From contig CAWKIA010000029.1 in the NCBI GenBank assembly GCA_963849635.1, positions 1 to 64,000 of the forward strand: a DNA stretch of 64,000 bases, written 5' to 3'. The DNA is from CAVRUD01 sp963849635 (lineage in GTDB: Bacteria > Chloroflexota > Chloroflexia > Thermomicrobiales > UBA6265). The notes beneath the pieces are model-generated. The model was not told the DNA's origin and did not search any database. It saw only the letters and a program-made list of their open reading frames with translations. Position numbers and translations under genes: made by a program. Shown here in pieces: positions 36,468 through 45,159 of the stretch. How positions within the stretch are numbered: position 1 is the stretch's first letter; the number at the start of each line of letters is the position of its first letter.

Positions 36468-37337
36468 TTAGTGTCGTAGAGGAACGCGGGCTCGCGGTCC
36501 GATGACCAGGTTCTCGCGGGCGGTTTCGACGACCTCCTTCGTGATTGTCCGCAGCCGGTTGATCTCCAGCACCCGTTCGATCTGCGCGAACAGGCGCTGC
36601 ACCAGCCGGAAGTTGCCGCCGGTGATGCGCGCGATCGCCGCCAGCGCTTTGGCGTCCGTGTAGTCGTCCGGCGAAAAGGTCAGTCCGACCTCCCGCCACT
36701 AGTGGGCCAGGATGAAGCGGAGTTCGTCTTCGCTCAGGGGTCGGAAGTGGTGGACGAACCCGATCCGGGAATAGAGCTGCGGATAGCGTCCCAGCCGCTT
36801 CTCGATCCCCGGCAACCCGATCAGGACGACGCCGACGCGGTCCGCAAAGTTGGCCCGGTCGTAGCGGTCGCGGATCTCCTCCAACTCCGGCATCTTGAGG
36901 CGGTCGGCCTCGTCGACGATCAGGAGTTCGACGACCGAGCGGCGGGTCGGGGGCGCTAGTTCCGCCACCCGACGCGCGGAGCGCACCAACTCGTTGAAAG
37001 TGAGGACGAGGGCGCCCAGGTCCTCGCTCAGCCGCCGCGGCGTGGTCGTCACCTTGGGCGTGTAGACGAGGGTGTGGCAGTCGGCCAGGTCCGGAGGGAT
37101 GTCGGCGCCGAGCGTCGTGCGCTGCTCCGTCAGGCCGTCCTCGACGTCGTCCCAGCGGGCGTAGTGGCGGGCTGACAGGGTCTTGCCGACCCCGGGCGGG
37201 CCGTAGCAGACGCCGGTGTAGCGGTCGCGGCGGCAGGCGTCGGCGAATTCGGCGAAGCGGCGATACTCCTTGGTGACCAGGAACGGCGGCCGCGGCGGGG
37301 CGGCAGGTCCGTCACCCGGTTCGGGATCGTCATTCAT
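36468..37337 (-). CDS. tniB: TniB-like transposition ATPase (AAA+) with an in-frame amber codon
   Basis: The product has 289 codons. Walker A is YGPPGVGKT at 45-53, Walker B is ELLIVDEADR at 137-146, then a sensor-like VGVVLIGLPGIEKRLGRYP. Codon 213 is TAG (36699-36697) inside an otherwise continuous AAA+ C-terminal domain: FILAH, stop, WREVGLTFSPDDYTD, IARITGGNFRLVQRL. A CAG (Gln) to TAG change is the simplest explanation. TniB/TnsC-type ATPases select target DNA and activate the transposase. The start overlaps the transposase stop by 8 bp. The stop may truncate the C-terminal lid domain and disable transposition. Confidence 0.8.
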
Positions 37338-38766
37338 TGCGGTATCGCTTCAGCTGCGGCGGTGTCGGCGGTGGCACCTCGGGCGGCGGTGGGGGCGGCG
37401 CGTCGGCGTGGACGCCGAGGAGGAGTTCGACCAGCTTGTCGCGGTCGCTGATTCCCGCGCGGAGGTCGCGCCGGCGGGCGTTCCGTGCCCGCTCCAGGTC
37501 CTTGAGCGTGATCGTGGCCCCCGCTAGCTCCGGGCAGACTGCCCGGCAGAGGCAGCGGTCCCGGTGAAAGACGCGGATCTCGGCCAGGTCGCGCGGGTCG
37601 TAGCGGATCGTCACCGCCTCCCCGACGAAGGCGGCTAACGTGAGGTCGAGGTAGCGCAACCCCTGGAAGTAGATCCCATCCCGGTGGATCCGCCGGGGTT
37701 TCGCAACGGTGAGCAGCAGTAGGTCGAGTTGCTCGGCCGGCTCCGGCAGCCGCGGCAGGAAGCCGCTTGCCTCCCACCGCGCCTGCGGCGCCATTCCCGT
37801 TTCGCCGTGGACACGCTGGTGGTAGTCCTCGACGAGGAAACGGTGCAGCCGCTCGTCCAGCTCCGCCAGCGTCAAGACCGGTTCGGTTGGGGGCGATCCC
37901 GCCGGCGCGTAGCCGGGGAGTGTGCACAGGAAGAGCTGGTTGATCGTCGCGAAGAAGCGCTCGATGCGGCCCCGGCCGCGAGGTTGGCCGACCGTCGAGA
38001 AGACGAGAACCATTTGCAGATCGGCGGCGACCTGCTCGAGGTGGCGGGAGGTGAAGTCGGACCCGTGGTCGGTGTAGAACGTCGCTGGGATGCCGAACAC
38101 GTGCCAGTGGGGATCGGGCTTGCGAGCGATCGCGTCGCGGAGCGCCAGCGCCGTCTGCAACGCCGAGGGAACCGACAGACTTAGGCGGTAGCCGGCGATC
38201 GCCCGGCTGTGGTCGTCGAGGATGACCGTCAGCCACGGTTTGACGGCGCGGGTCCGGTCGCCGTGAACCCAGACGTCGAGCTGGGTGTGGTCTGCCTGCC
38301 AGATCGCGTTCGGACCGTCCGCCTCCCGCCGGTGGACCAGGTCGAAGCGCTCGCGATACGCCTTTGGGCCGTCATGGGCCAGCGTCACCAGCCCGGGGTG
38401 GAGGCGACGGACGCTCCCGTAGACGGTGCCGTAGCTGGGCGCTCGCCATCCCTGCTCCCTGGCAACGGCGACCGCGCGGCGATGGATGGCGGCGACGCTC
38501 TGCGGGGGCACCTGTAAGACCAGCCCCTCGACCAAGCGGACGAGGTCCGTGGAGAACGAGCGGCTTCCGCGGTCGGGGCGCGGTCGGCGAGCCAGCCCGG
38601 CCAGCCCGTATTCTCGGTAGCACCGGAGCCAGCGTTGGGCGGTGCGGAGCACGACACTGTGGTCGCGGGCGATCCGCGCCAGGGGCACGCCCTCCTCCAG
38701 GTGCGGCCGCAGGAGCCGAAACCGCGCCATCGCGGCCTCCCGCTCCGCGTCCGACAGGCCGGTCAA
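37330..38766 (-). CDS. tniA: DDE-type transposase (TniA/Mu-like, rve integrase core)
   Basis: The product has 478 residues. The N-terminal helix-turn-helix part is LARIARDHSVVLRTAQRWLR. The rve catalytic core has Asp159 (WQADHTQLD), Asp233 (FYTDHGSDFTS) and Glu269 (GRIERFF), the DDE triad with normal spacing. The Mu-type beta-barrel C-terminal domain follows (AEIRVFHRDRCLCRAV), ending in a proline-rich tail (PPPPPPEVPPPTPPQ). It cuts and joins the transposon ends with the downstream ATPase. The start at 38766 is an ATG. Confidence 0.88.
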   Translation of the reverse strand: MTGLSDAEREAAMARFRLLRPHLEEGVPLARIARDHSVVLRTAQRWLRCYREYGLAGLARRPRPDRGSRSFSTDLVRLVEGLVLQVPPQSVAAIHRRAVAVAREQGWRAPSYGTVYGSVRRLHPGLVTLAHDGPKAYRERFDLVHRREADGPNAIWQADHTQLDVWVHGDRTRAVKPWLTVILDDHSRAIAGYRLSLSVPSALQTALALRDAIARKPDPHWHVFGIPATFYTDHGSDFTSRHLEQVAADLQMVLVFSTVGQPRGRGRIERFFATINQLFLCTLPGYAPAGSPPTEPVLTLAELDERLHRFLVEDYHQRVHGETGMAPQARWEASGFLPRLPEPAEQLDLLLLTVAKPRRIHRDGIYFQGLRYLDLTLAAFVGEAVTIRYDPRDLAEIRVFHRDRCLCRAVCPELAGATITLKDLERARNARRRDLRAGISDRDKLVELLLGVHADAPPPPPPEVPPPTPPQLKRYRNE

Positions 38767-38843
38767 GGGGGCACGGCGACCATCGCGGCACCTCCTATCC
38801 GGCGGGCGCCCGTATGCGGGTGGGCGACGTGACGTAGCGGTAG

Positions 38844-38999
38844 AGAGTCGCCCACGACGGGACGGCCATCCGGACGGCGCCGCTCTTCCAGACGGCCCAC
38901 CCGGCCTACCGTTGGCTCAACCGCGTGCAGTGCCTGGGCATCGGACAGGTGTTCCGCAGTCGGTCGGAAGTCTGCTTCGACGTCTACGCGGTCCAGTAA
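38844..38999 (+). pseudogene. C-terminal remnant of a DUF3237-type protein
   Basis: In one plus-strand frame the text RTAPLFQTAHPAYRWLNRVQ, then CLGIGQVFR and VCFDVYAVQ ends in TAA at 38999. This resembles the C-terminus of DUF3237 proteins, where APxFET...YxWLN precedes a GVG strand and YDVY. Upstream in-frame stops leave no N-terminal part. It looks like a leftover from an earlier insertion. Confidence 0.4.
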
Positions 39000-39062
39000 T
39001 GCCCAGCACGCATCCGCATCGCGTTCCAGCCAACGCACCGATCGCCATCTCGAAAACGCCCG

Positions 39063-39210
39063 AGCCTGTTGAAAACCCCCCGAGCTACCCTTTGCGGGTA
39101 GTCTGGGCAGCCTTCGGGCGGCGGAACCAGCGCCGAGGCGGTGCAGACCTGCGCGACTACGAATGTTCCAGGGTGCCCATCGCGGCCGGTGCCGACTTTT
39201 TCAACAGGCT
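39063..39210. mobile_element. MITE-like 148-bp element
   Basis: It is bounded by perfect 13-bp inverted ends, AGCCTGTTGAAAA (39063-39075) and TTTTCAACAGGCT (39198-39210). These ends resemble those of common IS elements. There is no coding frame inside and no clear target duplication. Confidence 0.5.
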
Positions 39211-39264
39211 GCTCCGTTTCTGAGACGCGGGGGTCTGGCGGTGGCTTGCGCTGCCGACCACTGG

Positions 39265-40407
39265 TTACCGGTACGCCGCCCGCACCGCGTCCGACAGGTC
39301 GCGGCGGGCCTCGGCGCCCGCCTCGTCCCGCCGTACGCCGTTGGTGACGAAGACCATCGCCAGGTCGAGGTCGCGATCGCCCCAGCAGATCGCGGTGCCG
39401 AACCCGCCGTGCCAAAACGTCCGCGCCGTGCTCGTCGCCCCGGCCCAGAACCGCTTGCGGTCGACGAGTCCGCCGAGCTCGAACCCCAGCCCCCGGCGCA
39501 CCGGCACATCGAACGTGCGATCGGTCTCCCCGTCCACGGCGATGGCGAGCATCCGTGCGACCGTCTCTGATTGGAGGATGCGCACGCCGTCGATCGCCCC
39601 GCCTGCTGCCAACGCGGCGTAGAAGCGGGCCATGTCGCGGGCGGTCGAGACGCCACTCACAGCCGGCACCACCCACCGGTAGATCGCCAACCCGTTGACG
39701 CCCCGGATGATCTCACTCCCCCAATCGTCCGTTCCATCCGTCACGTGGAGCTTGGCGACCCGATGCGCCAGATCAGCCGGCAGCCCGACGTAGGTATCGT
39801 TCATGCCGAGCGGTCCGGTGAGTTCGGCCCGCAGGTAGGCGGCGTACGACCGGCCGTCGAGGCGCTGGACGAGCTCGGCGCAGACCCACTGCTGGGTCAA
39901 CTGATGGTAAGCGCTGACGGCGCCCGGCTCGTGGCTGAGCGGCATGGCCTCAATCGCCCGGATCGCCCCCGCCCAGTCGCCCCACCGCTCGCGCGTCACC
40001 TCCGGCGGCGTCAGCGGGAAGCCGCCGCGATGGGAGAGGACGTGGCGCAGCGTCACCCGCTCCTTCCCCTGCTGGGCGAAGGCCGGCCAGTGCGCCGCCA
40101 CCGGGTCGTCCAGCCCTGCGTTGCCGCGCTCGATCTGTTGCCAGAGGGCGACCGAGGCGAGCGGCTTGGTCGCGGAGAAGAGGACGAAGAGCGTGTCCGG
40201 CCGCACCCGCTCGCCGGACTGGGTATCGGCGTAACCGCCGACGAGATCGAGGACGAGCCGGCCCCGGCAGGAGACGGCGAGCGCCGCGCCCGGGTGGAGC
40301 CGCAGCGGACTGATCTGGGCGTGAAAGCGGCGCTCGACCTCTGCGAGGGCCTCGCCGTCCATCCCCGTGCCCGGCGAAACCGCGTCGACAACCGTCTGGG
40401 TGACCAT
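39265..40407 (-). CDS. Serine hydrolase, class-C beta-lactamase/esterase fold
   Basis: The product has 380 residues from the ATG at 40407 (AGGAG upstream). The catalytic SxxK is in FVLFSATKPLASVALW. The Tyr motif is YHQLTQQW (YxQ where beta-lactamases have YxN), and the third motif is FWHGGFGT (HGG in place of KTG). Such variants are typical of EstB-like esterases and D-amino-acid peptidases rather than true beta-lactamases. No signal peptide is present, so it is cytosolic. It is transposon cargo, 15 bp downstream of the acyl-CoA ligase gene. Confidence 0.88.
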   Translation of the reverse strand: MVTQTVVDAVSPGTGMDGEALAEVERRFHAQISPLRLHPGAALAVSCRGRLVLDLVGGYADTQSGERVRPDTLFVLFSATKPLASVALWQQIERGNAGLDDPVAAHWPAFAQQGKERVTLRHVLSHRGGFPLTPPEVTRERWGDWAGAIRAIEAMPLSHEPGAVSAYHQLTQQWVCAELVQRLDGRSYAAYLRAELTGPLGMNDTYVGLPADLAHRVAKLHVTDGTDDWGSEIIRGVNGLAIYRWVVPAVSGVSTARDMARFYAALAAGGAIDGVRILQSETVARMLAIAVDGETDRTFDVPVRRGLGFELGGLVDRKRFWAGATSTARTFWHGGFGTAICWGDRDLDLAMVFVTNGVRRDEAGAEARRDLSDAVRAAYR

Positions 40408-40421
40408 CTCAATCACGCTCC

Positions 40422-41997
40422 TCACACGAGACTGAGGACGGTTGCCCGTTCGCGCTCGACGAGGACGCGGCGTAGGATCTTGCCTGAGGGCGATTTCGGG
40501 ATCTGCTCGACGAACTCCACCCGACGCACCTTCTTGTACGGGGCGACGCGGGCGGCGACGAACGCCATCAGTTCCTGGGGCGTGGCCTCGGCCTTGAGGA
40601 CGATGAACGCCTTGGGGATTTCCCCGGCGCGCTCGTCCGGCGAGGGGATGACCGCGGCGTCGGCGACGGCCGGGTGCGACATCAGCACCGCCTCCAACTC
40701 GGCCGGCGCGACCTGGTAGGCGTTGTACTTGATCAACTCCTTGAGGCGGTCGACGACGGAGAGCCAACCGTCTTCGTCGGCGTACCCCAGATCGCCGGTG
40801 TGCAGCCACCCTTCACCATCGATCGTCCGCGCCGTGGCCTCGGGATTGTTCAAGTAGCCCTTCATGACCTGTGGTCCGCGGATGCAGACCTCGCCGGTCT
40901 GTCCGGGCGTCAACGCCGCGCCCGTGGCGACGTCGACGATCTGGCATTCGGTGTTGGGCACCGGCGGGCCGGCCGACCCCGGACGGTCCACAGCCTCGGC
41001 GAAGTTGGGAACCCAATGTGTCACCCCGCTCGTCTCGGTGAGGCCGTAGATCTGTTTCATGCGGCAGCCGATGCGCTCGCGGCAGGCCCGCGCCACCGAC
41101 TGGCTCAGCGGCGCCGCGGCCCACCGGATGAGTTGGAGCCGCGAGAGGTCGTAGTCGGCCACGCTCGGATGCCGGCTCAGTTCGAGGGCGATCGGCGGCG
41201 CGACGCCAACGTTGGTTGCCCGGTAATCTTGCAGGAGGCGCAGGAAGGTATGGAAGTCGTAACGGGGCATGAGGACCTGCGTGGCGCCGGCGTGGAGAAA
41301 CCAGTTGAGGTGGATAATGCCGCCCACATGGAACAAGGGGAAGACGCAGACGACCGTGTCATCCTCCGACATTCGGTCGATCGCCTGCCAAATCAGCACG
41401 TTCGTGATCCAGTTGCGGTGGGTCAGCATCACCCCCTTCGGCCGACCGGTCGTCCCACTGGAATAGGGCAGGGCGGCGACGTCCTCGGCCGGATCGATCG
41501 CGACCGCGGGCAACGGCCCGTCGCGCTCCAAAAGCGCGGCGAACGGCGTCGCCCCGTCCGCCGCGCCGAGGACGAAGACCTCTTCCACGCCCGCCATGCC
41601 CGCCGCTTCGCGCACCGCGTCGAGCCGCTCGGGGACGGTGAGGACGAAGCGGGCGCCGGAATCGCGGAGCTGCGCTGTTTGCTCTTCGACGGTGAGGAGG
41701 GGATTGAGCATCGTCGTCGCGCCGCCGAGGGCGGCGACGCCATAGAAGGCGAGCGCGAATTCCGGGACGTTCGGGACGACGGTGGCGAAGACGTCGCCCT
41801 TGCGGAAACCGCGATGCGGCGAGACCGACGGCGGTGCGGCGGACGCCGTCGGCGAGTTGACCGTAGGTCAGGATCCGTCCGGTCGCACCATCGATCAGCG
41901 CCGGTTTGGCGGCCAGCCGCGCGGCGTGCCGGAGGACGAAGTCGGGCAGGGACACGTCCGGGATGGCGATGTCGGGGTAGGGACTGCGGAAGATCAT
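40422..41997 (-). CDS. AMP-dependent acyl-CoA ligase (4-coumarate-CoA ligase-like), one frameshift
   Basis: The product is about 525 residues from the ATG at 41997. The N-terminal part (LILTYGQLADGVRR-like) shifts frame near 41808, after which KGDVFATVVPNVPEFALAFY continues. The P-loop YSSGTTGRPKGVMLTHRN, the core YGLTETSGVTHWVPN, and GWLHTGDLGYADEDGW with DRLKELIKYNAYQVAPAELE are signatures of the family. The C-terminal Lys is in PKSPSGKILRRVL. It activates a carboxylic acid with ATP to a CoA thioester. It is co-directional with the esterase, so the pair may process one ester or acid substrate. Confidence 0.88.
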
Positions 41998-42173
41998 GTC
42001 GGTTCTCCTGGCGGTGCGCGTTGTCGTCCGTCGTGGGGCAAGTGCCGACGACCTCACGATCATCGGCCACACGGCGATGGAGCGCATCGTCAGATCAGTC
42101 GATTTCCGCCGGCGAGGTCCTACGTAAACGGTACGTACGTCGCTCCCGGCACGCGGCGAAGAACGGATCACGT

Positions 42174-44584
42174 TCAAACGAGACCGTGCTCGACGGCCAG
42201 CGCGGCAGCTTCGGCGCGGGAGTTGACGCCGAGTTTGGCGTAGATGTGCTGGACGTGCGTTGCCGCCGTTCGCTCGGTGATGAACAGCGCCGTGGCGATC
42301 TCGCGATTCGTCATGCCGCGCGGCAGGAGCCGCAGGATATCCAATTCCCGCAACGTCAGGCCGTATCGATCGTCCGCCGCCGGTCTGCGAGATGCATCGA
42401 CACTTGACGATACCTGCACGGCCTCCGCAACCGCGTCAGCCACCGAGAGCGCTCGTCCCGCCGCCCAGGCGGCGTCAAACGCGTCCGCGCCGAACGCGGC
42501 ACGGGTGGTCGCGACGGTGGACTCGAATCGTGCGCTGCGTCTGACCGGCGGCACACCGATCGCTTCGCGCAGGGCTTCCGCCGCGCCCCACAACCTGGCC
42601 GCCCGCTCGTATTGCCGCGTCGACGCGGCGACGGTGCCGAGTGGACCCAGACCGCGGGCGAGATGGACCTTGTCGCCCAGCTCCAATTGGGGCGCCAGAC
42701 CTTCCGCGTACAGCGCCGCCGCCCGCGCGTAGTCGCCCTGCTCGCGCGTAACCCGGCCAAGGAAGGTCAAGGTGACCCCCGTCGCGTACGCGTTCCCGAT
42801 CCGACGAAAGAGCGTGAGCGCCTCTTCCAGCCGCTCGGCGGCCCGCTCGAGCTCGCCACAGGCGAAGGCGACGTTTCCCAGGATAATGAGCCCGAAGCCA
42901 ACCGGGATCATGTCCCCAAGATCGCGCAAGCGCGTGATCGCCTCTGAAAGGTACGCCTCGGCTTCCTCGAAGCGCTCCTGACGGTGGCGACGTGCCCGAG
43001 CAGCCACATCCCCTGGGCGACGCCGCGTTCGTGACCGATGGTGCGCGACAATGACAGGCATTCTTGAGCGAGTTCGGTCGCCCGGGTAGAGTCGCCCTGT
43101 TGGATGACGATACACGCCGTGGGCCAAAGCGCCGCGATTCGCTCATCCGTGGCAGCTCCGTCCCCAAGGGCGAGCGCCTGCTCTCCCCACGACCGCCCTT
43201 CGCGCAGGTATCCCCGGTTGTGCCAGAAGATCCCGAGCCAGCCGACGAGGCGCTGCGCCACCGCCGCCTGGCGGCGATCGACGGCCCAGGTCAGGACCGC
43301 CCGCAGATTGTCGTGCTCCGCTTCCAGGCGGTGCGCCCACTGGACCTGCGCCGGTCCCATCAACTGCGAGGCTGCTTCGGCCGCGAGGTCGAGCGCCCAC
43401 GCGGCCAGGCGGCCCATCACCGCCTCGGTTTCTCCAGCCGCCTCCAGCTGCTCCAGACCGAACTCCCGAATCGTCTCCAGCATCTGGAATCGAGAGGTCT
43501 CATCCGGCTGGTCGCCCTGATGCAGCAAGCTCTTCTCGACGAGCGACGCCACGCCGGCAAGAACAGAGGGAACAGGGACCGGAGATCCTCCGGGTGGCGG
43601 ACAGGGGTCAGGAGAATCGCCTCGTTCTGACCCCTGATTCCTGACCCCTATCCCCTGCGGTCCGCAGACCGCCTCGGCCGCTTCCAGGGTGAAGCCGCCG
43701 GCGAAGACGGCCAGGCGGCGGAAGAGCGTCCGGTCGTCGGGGGAGAGGAGGTCGTAGCTCCAGGCGATGGCCGTGCGCATCGTCTGGTGCCGAACGGGTT
43801 GGTCGCGCCGGCCCCCGGTCAGCATCGGCAGCGGCGCCCGGCCGCGCGCCGGCTCGAAGCGCGCCAACAGGGCGTCCGGCGTCAGGATCCGAAGCCAGAC
43901 CGTCGCGAGCTCGATCGCCAGCGGCAAACCGTCGAGCCGGGTGCAGAGTTCGACAACCGCCCGGCTGTTCGCATCGGTGAGCGCGAAGCCGGGTTTGGCC
44001 GCCTGAGCCCGCGCCAGAAAGAGCGCGATCGCATCGTTCTGTGCGAGCTCGGCGATCGGCAGCGCGGTGCCTGGATCGGGAAGCGCCAGAGCCGGAACCG
44101 GAAAGTCGTGCTCCCCGTCGACGCGCAGGACGGCGCGGCTCGTCACGAGCGCCTTGAGTCCGGGGCACGCTCCCAGGAGTTCGGCGACCGCCGGGGCCGC
44201 GTCGACGACCTGCTCGAAGTTGTCGAGGAGGAGGAGCAAGTCTTTCTCGCGCAGCACGGCCGCAAGCTGCTCCGACACGGGACGATCGCCCAACTCGGGC
44301 AAGCCAAGCGCCTGAGCGATGGTCGACGGGACGCGGTCGGGATCGCGGACGGCCGCCAGGGAAACGAACGTGACGCCATCGGCGAACTCGTCGTTCAGTT
44401 CGGCGGCGACGCGGACGGCCAGGCGGGTTTTGCCGACGCCGCCGGGGCCGGTCAGCGTGACGAGGCGGACCTCAGAACGCCGCAGCAGGGCGCGGACAGC
44501 CGCCAGGTCCCGCTCGCGTCCGACGAGCGGGGTGAGCGGGAGGGGCAGCATGCCGACGCGTTCGCGGGGCGGTGGACTGACCAC
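42174..44584 (-). CDS. Large ATPase-containing LuxR-type transcriptional regulator (one frameshift)
   Basis: The product is about 803 residues. The NB-ARC/AfsR-like ATPase is at 20-310: PLVGRERDLAAVRALL, Walker A LTGPGGVGKTRLAVRVAAE, Walker B LLLLLDNFEQVVDAAPAVA, LDGLPLAIELATVWLR and RTLFRRLAVFAGGFTLEAAE. Winged-helix and TPR-like helices follow. The frame shifts near 42985. The C-terminal LuxR helix-turn-helix is LTLRELDILRLLPRGMTNRE and VQHIYAKLGVNSRAEAAALA. It probably controls the adjacent ligase and esterase genes. A linker insert at about codon 310-340 is encoded by heptanucleotide repeat DNA. Confidence 0.87.
43565..43657. repeat. Heptanucleotide repeat insert within the LuxR-regulator gene
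   Basis: Inside the coding region lie TGACCCC, TGATTCC, TGACCCC, TATCCCC in tandem (43628-43655). Upstream, GGACAGGGGTCAGG pairs with the tandem array. The translation gives a Pro/Ser/Gly-rich linker (SPDPCPPPGGSPVPVPS) absent from typical family members. Confidence 0.65.
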
Positions 44585-44632
44585 AGTGCAAAAGTCCCCG
44601 TGCCGATCTTGGAGTGTCTGTCGTCGGGTACG

Positions 44633-44866
44633 CTACACCGCCCGGGGCAGGCACACAAGGCGCAGGAAGGCCAATGCCTCCTCAGACCAGCCGTGGAACG
44701 GCGGCACGACATGGGCTTGGGGGCTCACACCGACGGCGTGGAGCTCTGCTCGGAGGCCCGTCCACGTCTCAAACGCGATGCTCACGTGCAACATGAGCCC
44801 ATTGTGCCAAGTCTCAAAAGAGAAGGGATTCCAGATGCGGTGGGAGCAGACGGCCCGCCGACACAT
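44633..44866 (-). CDS. Small uncharacterised reading frame
   Basis: This 77-residue frame lies between the regulator start and the right transposon end. It is not obviously a shadow of another gene (LHVSIAFETWTGLRAELHAV, PFHGWSEEALAFLRLVCL). It has no clear ribosome site and no family I recognise. It could be a short cargo protein or a gene remnant. Confidence 0.25.
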   Translation of the reverse strand: MCRRAVCSHRIWNPFSFETWHNGLMLHVSIAFETWTGLRAELHAVGVSPQAHVVPPFHGWSEEALAFLRLVCLPRAV

Positions 44867-44893
44867 AGGGCATGGGCTGCGACAGAAAAGTCC

Positions 44894-44926
44894 GAAGATC
44901 TACGACAAAAAGTGCTAAAGGTGACA
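44894..44926 (-). repeat. Right terminal inverted repeat of the transposon
   Basis: Read from outside on the minus strand it begins TGTCACCTTTAGCAC and ends TCGTAGATCTTC. It matches the left end at 24 of 33 positions. It marks the likely right boundary at 44926. Confidence 0.6.
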
Positions 44927-44988
44927 GGAGAGGCGCGTGCGAAATTCGTAACCTCGTGTGGTCTCTAGCATATCTTGAATCCAAAAAG

Positions 44989-45030
44989 TGTCAACGATTA
45001 CTGCATCAATTGCGCATGGTAATATCTCAC
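44989..45030. promoter_or_regulatory. Candidate operator upstream of the GntR gene
   Basis: It holds TGTCAAC (44989-44995) and GCATGGTAATATCTCAC (45014-45030), close to the motif at 36376-36405 and in the same orientation. It lies 130 bp upstream of the GntR start. Regulation of both flanking units by the GntR protein is inferred. Confidence 0.4.
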
Positions 45031-45159
45031 CGTCGTAGGCGGGCGGACCAAGAGTGGCGACCTCGACGGGGCCACCTGCACAGATTGCTTCCGGCCGCGG
45101 CCGTCAACGCGGAACCTTCGGCTAAATCGAATGTCCAGCGCAGGGAACGGGTAGACGCG

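Larger units (their letters stand above)
36430..44926. mobile_element. Tn402/Tn5053-like transposon carrying metabolic cargo
   Basis: An 8.5-kb unit is bounded by imperfect terminal inverted repeats that begin TGTCA, as in Tn402/Tn5053 elements. The ends, read inward, match at 24 of 33 positions and share GAAGATCTACGA on the inner side. It holds, from the left, a TniB-like ATPase and a DDE transposase reading leftward, remnants at 38.8-39.2 kb, then a serine hydrolase, an acyl-CoA ligase and an ATPase-LuxR regulator, all reading leftward. The 5-bp flanks (CTTGT, GGAGA) do not match, so no target duplication is shown. No TniQ or resolvase gene is seen. Confidence 0.6.

Noticed and set aside
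39265..40407. Antibiotic-resistance beta-lactamase as transposon cargo
   Set aside because: The fold is right, but the motifs are YxQ and HGG rather than YxN and KTG and there is no signal peptide, so an esterase is more likely.
36425..44931. Possible 5-bp target duplication at the transposon ends
   Set aside because: The flanks CTTGT and GGAGA do not match, and shifting to other nearby TGTCA starts did not give a matching pair, so no duplication is claimed.
43787..44968. Plus-strand open frame of 393 codons opposite the ATPase domain of the LuxR regulator
   Set aside because: It is an antisense shadow; the minus strand has Walker A and B motifs in order.
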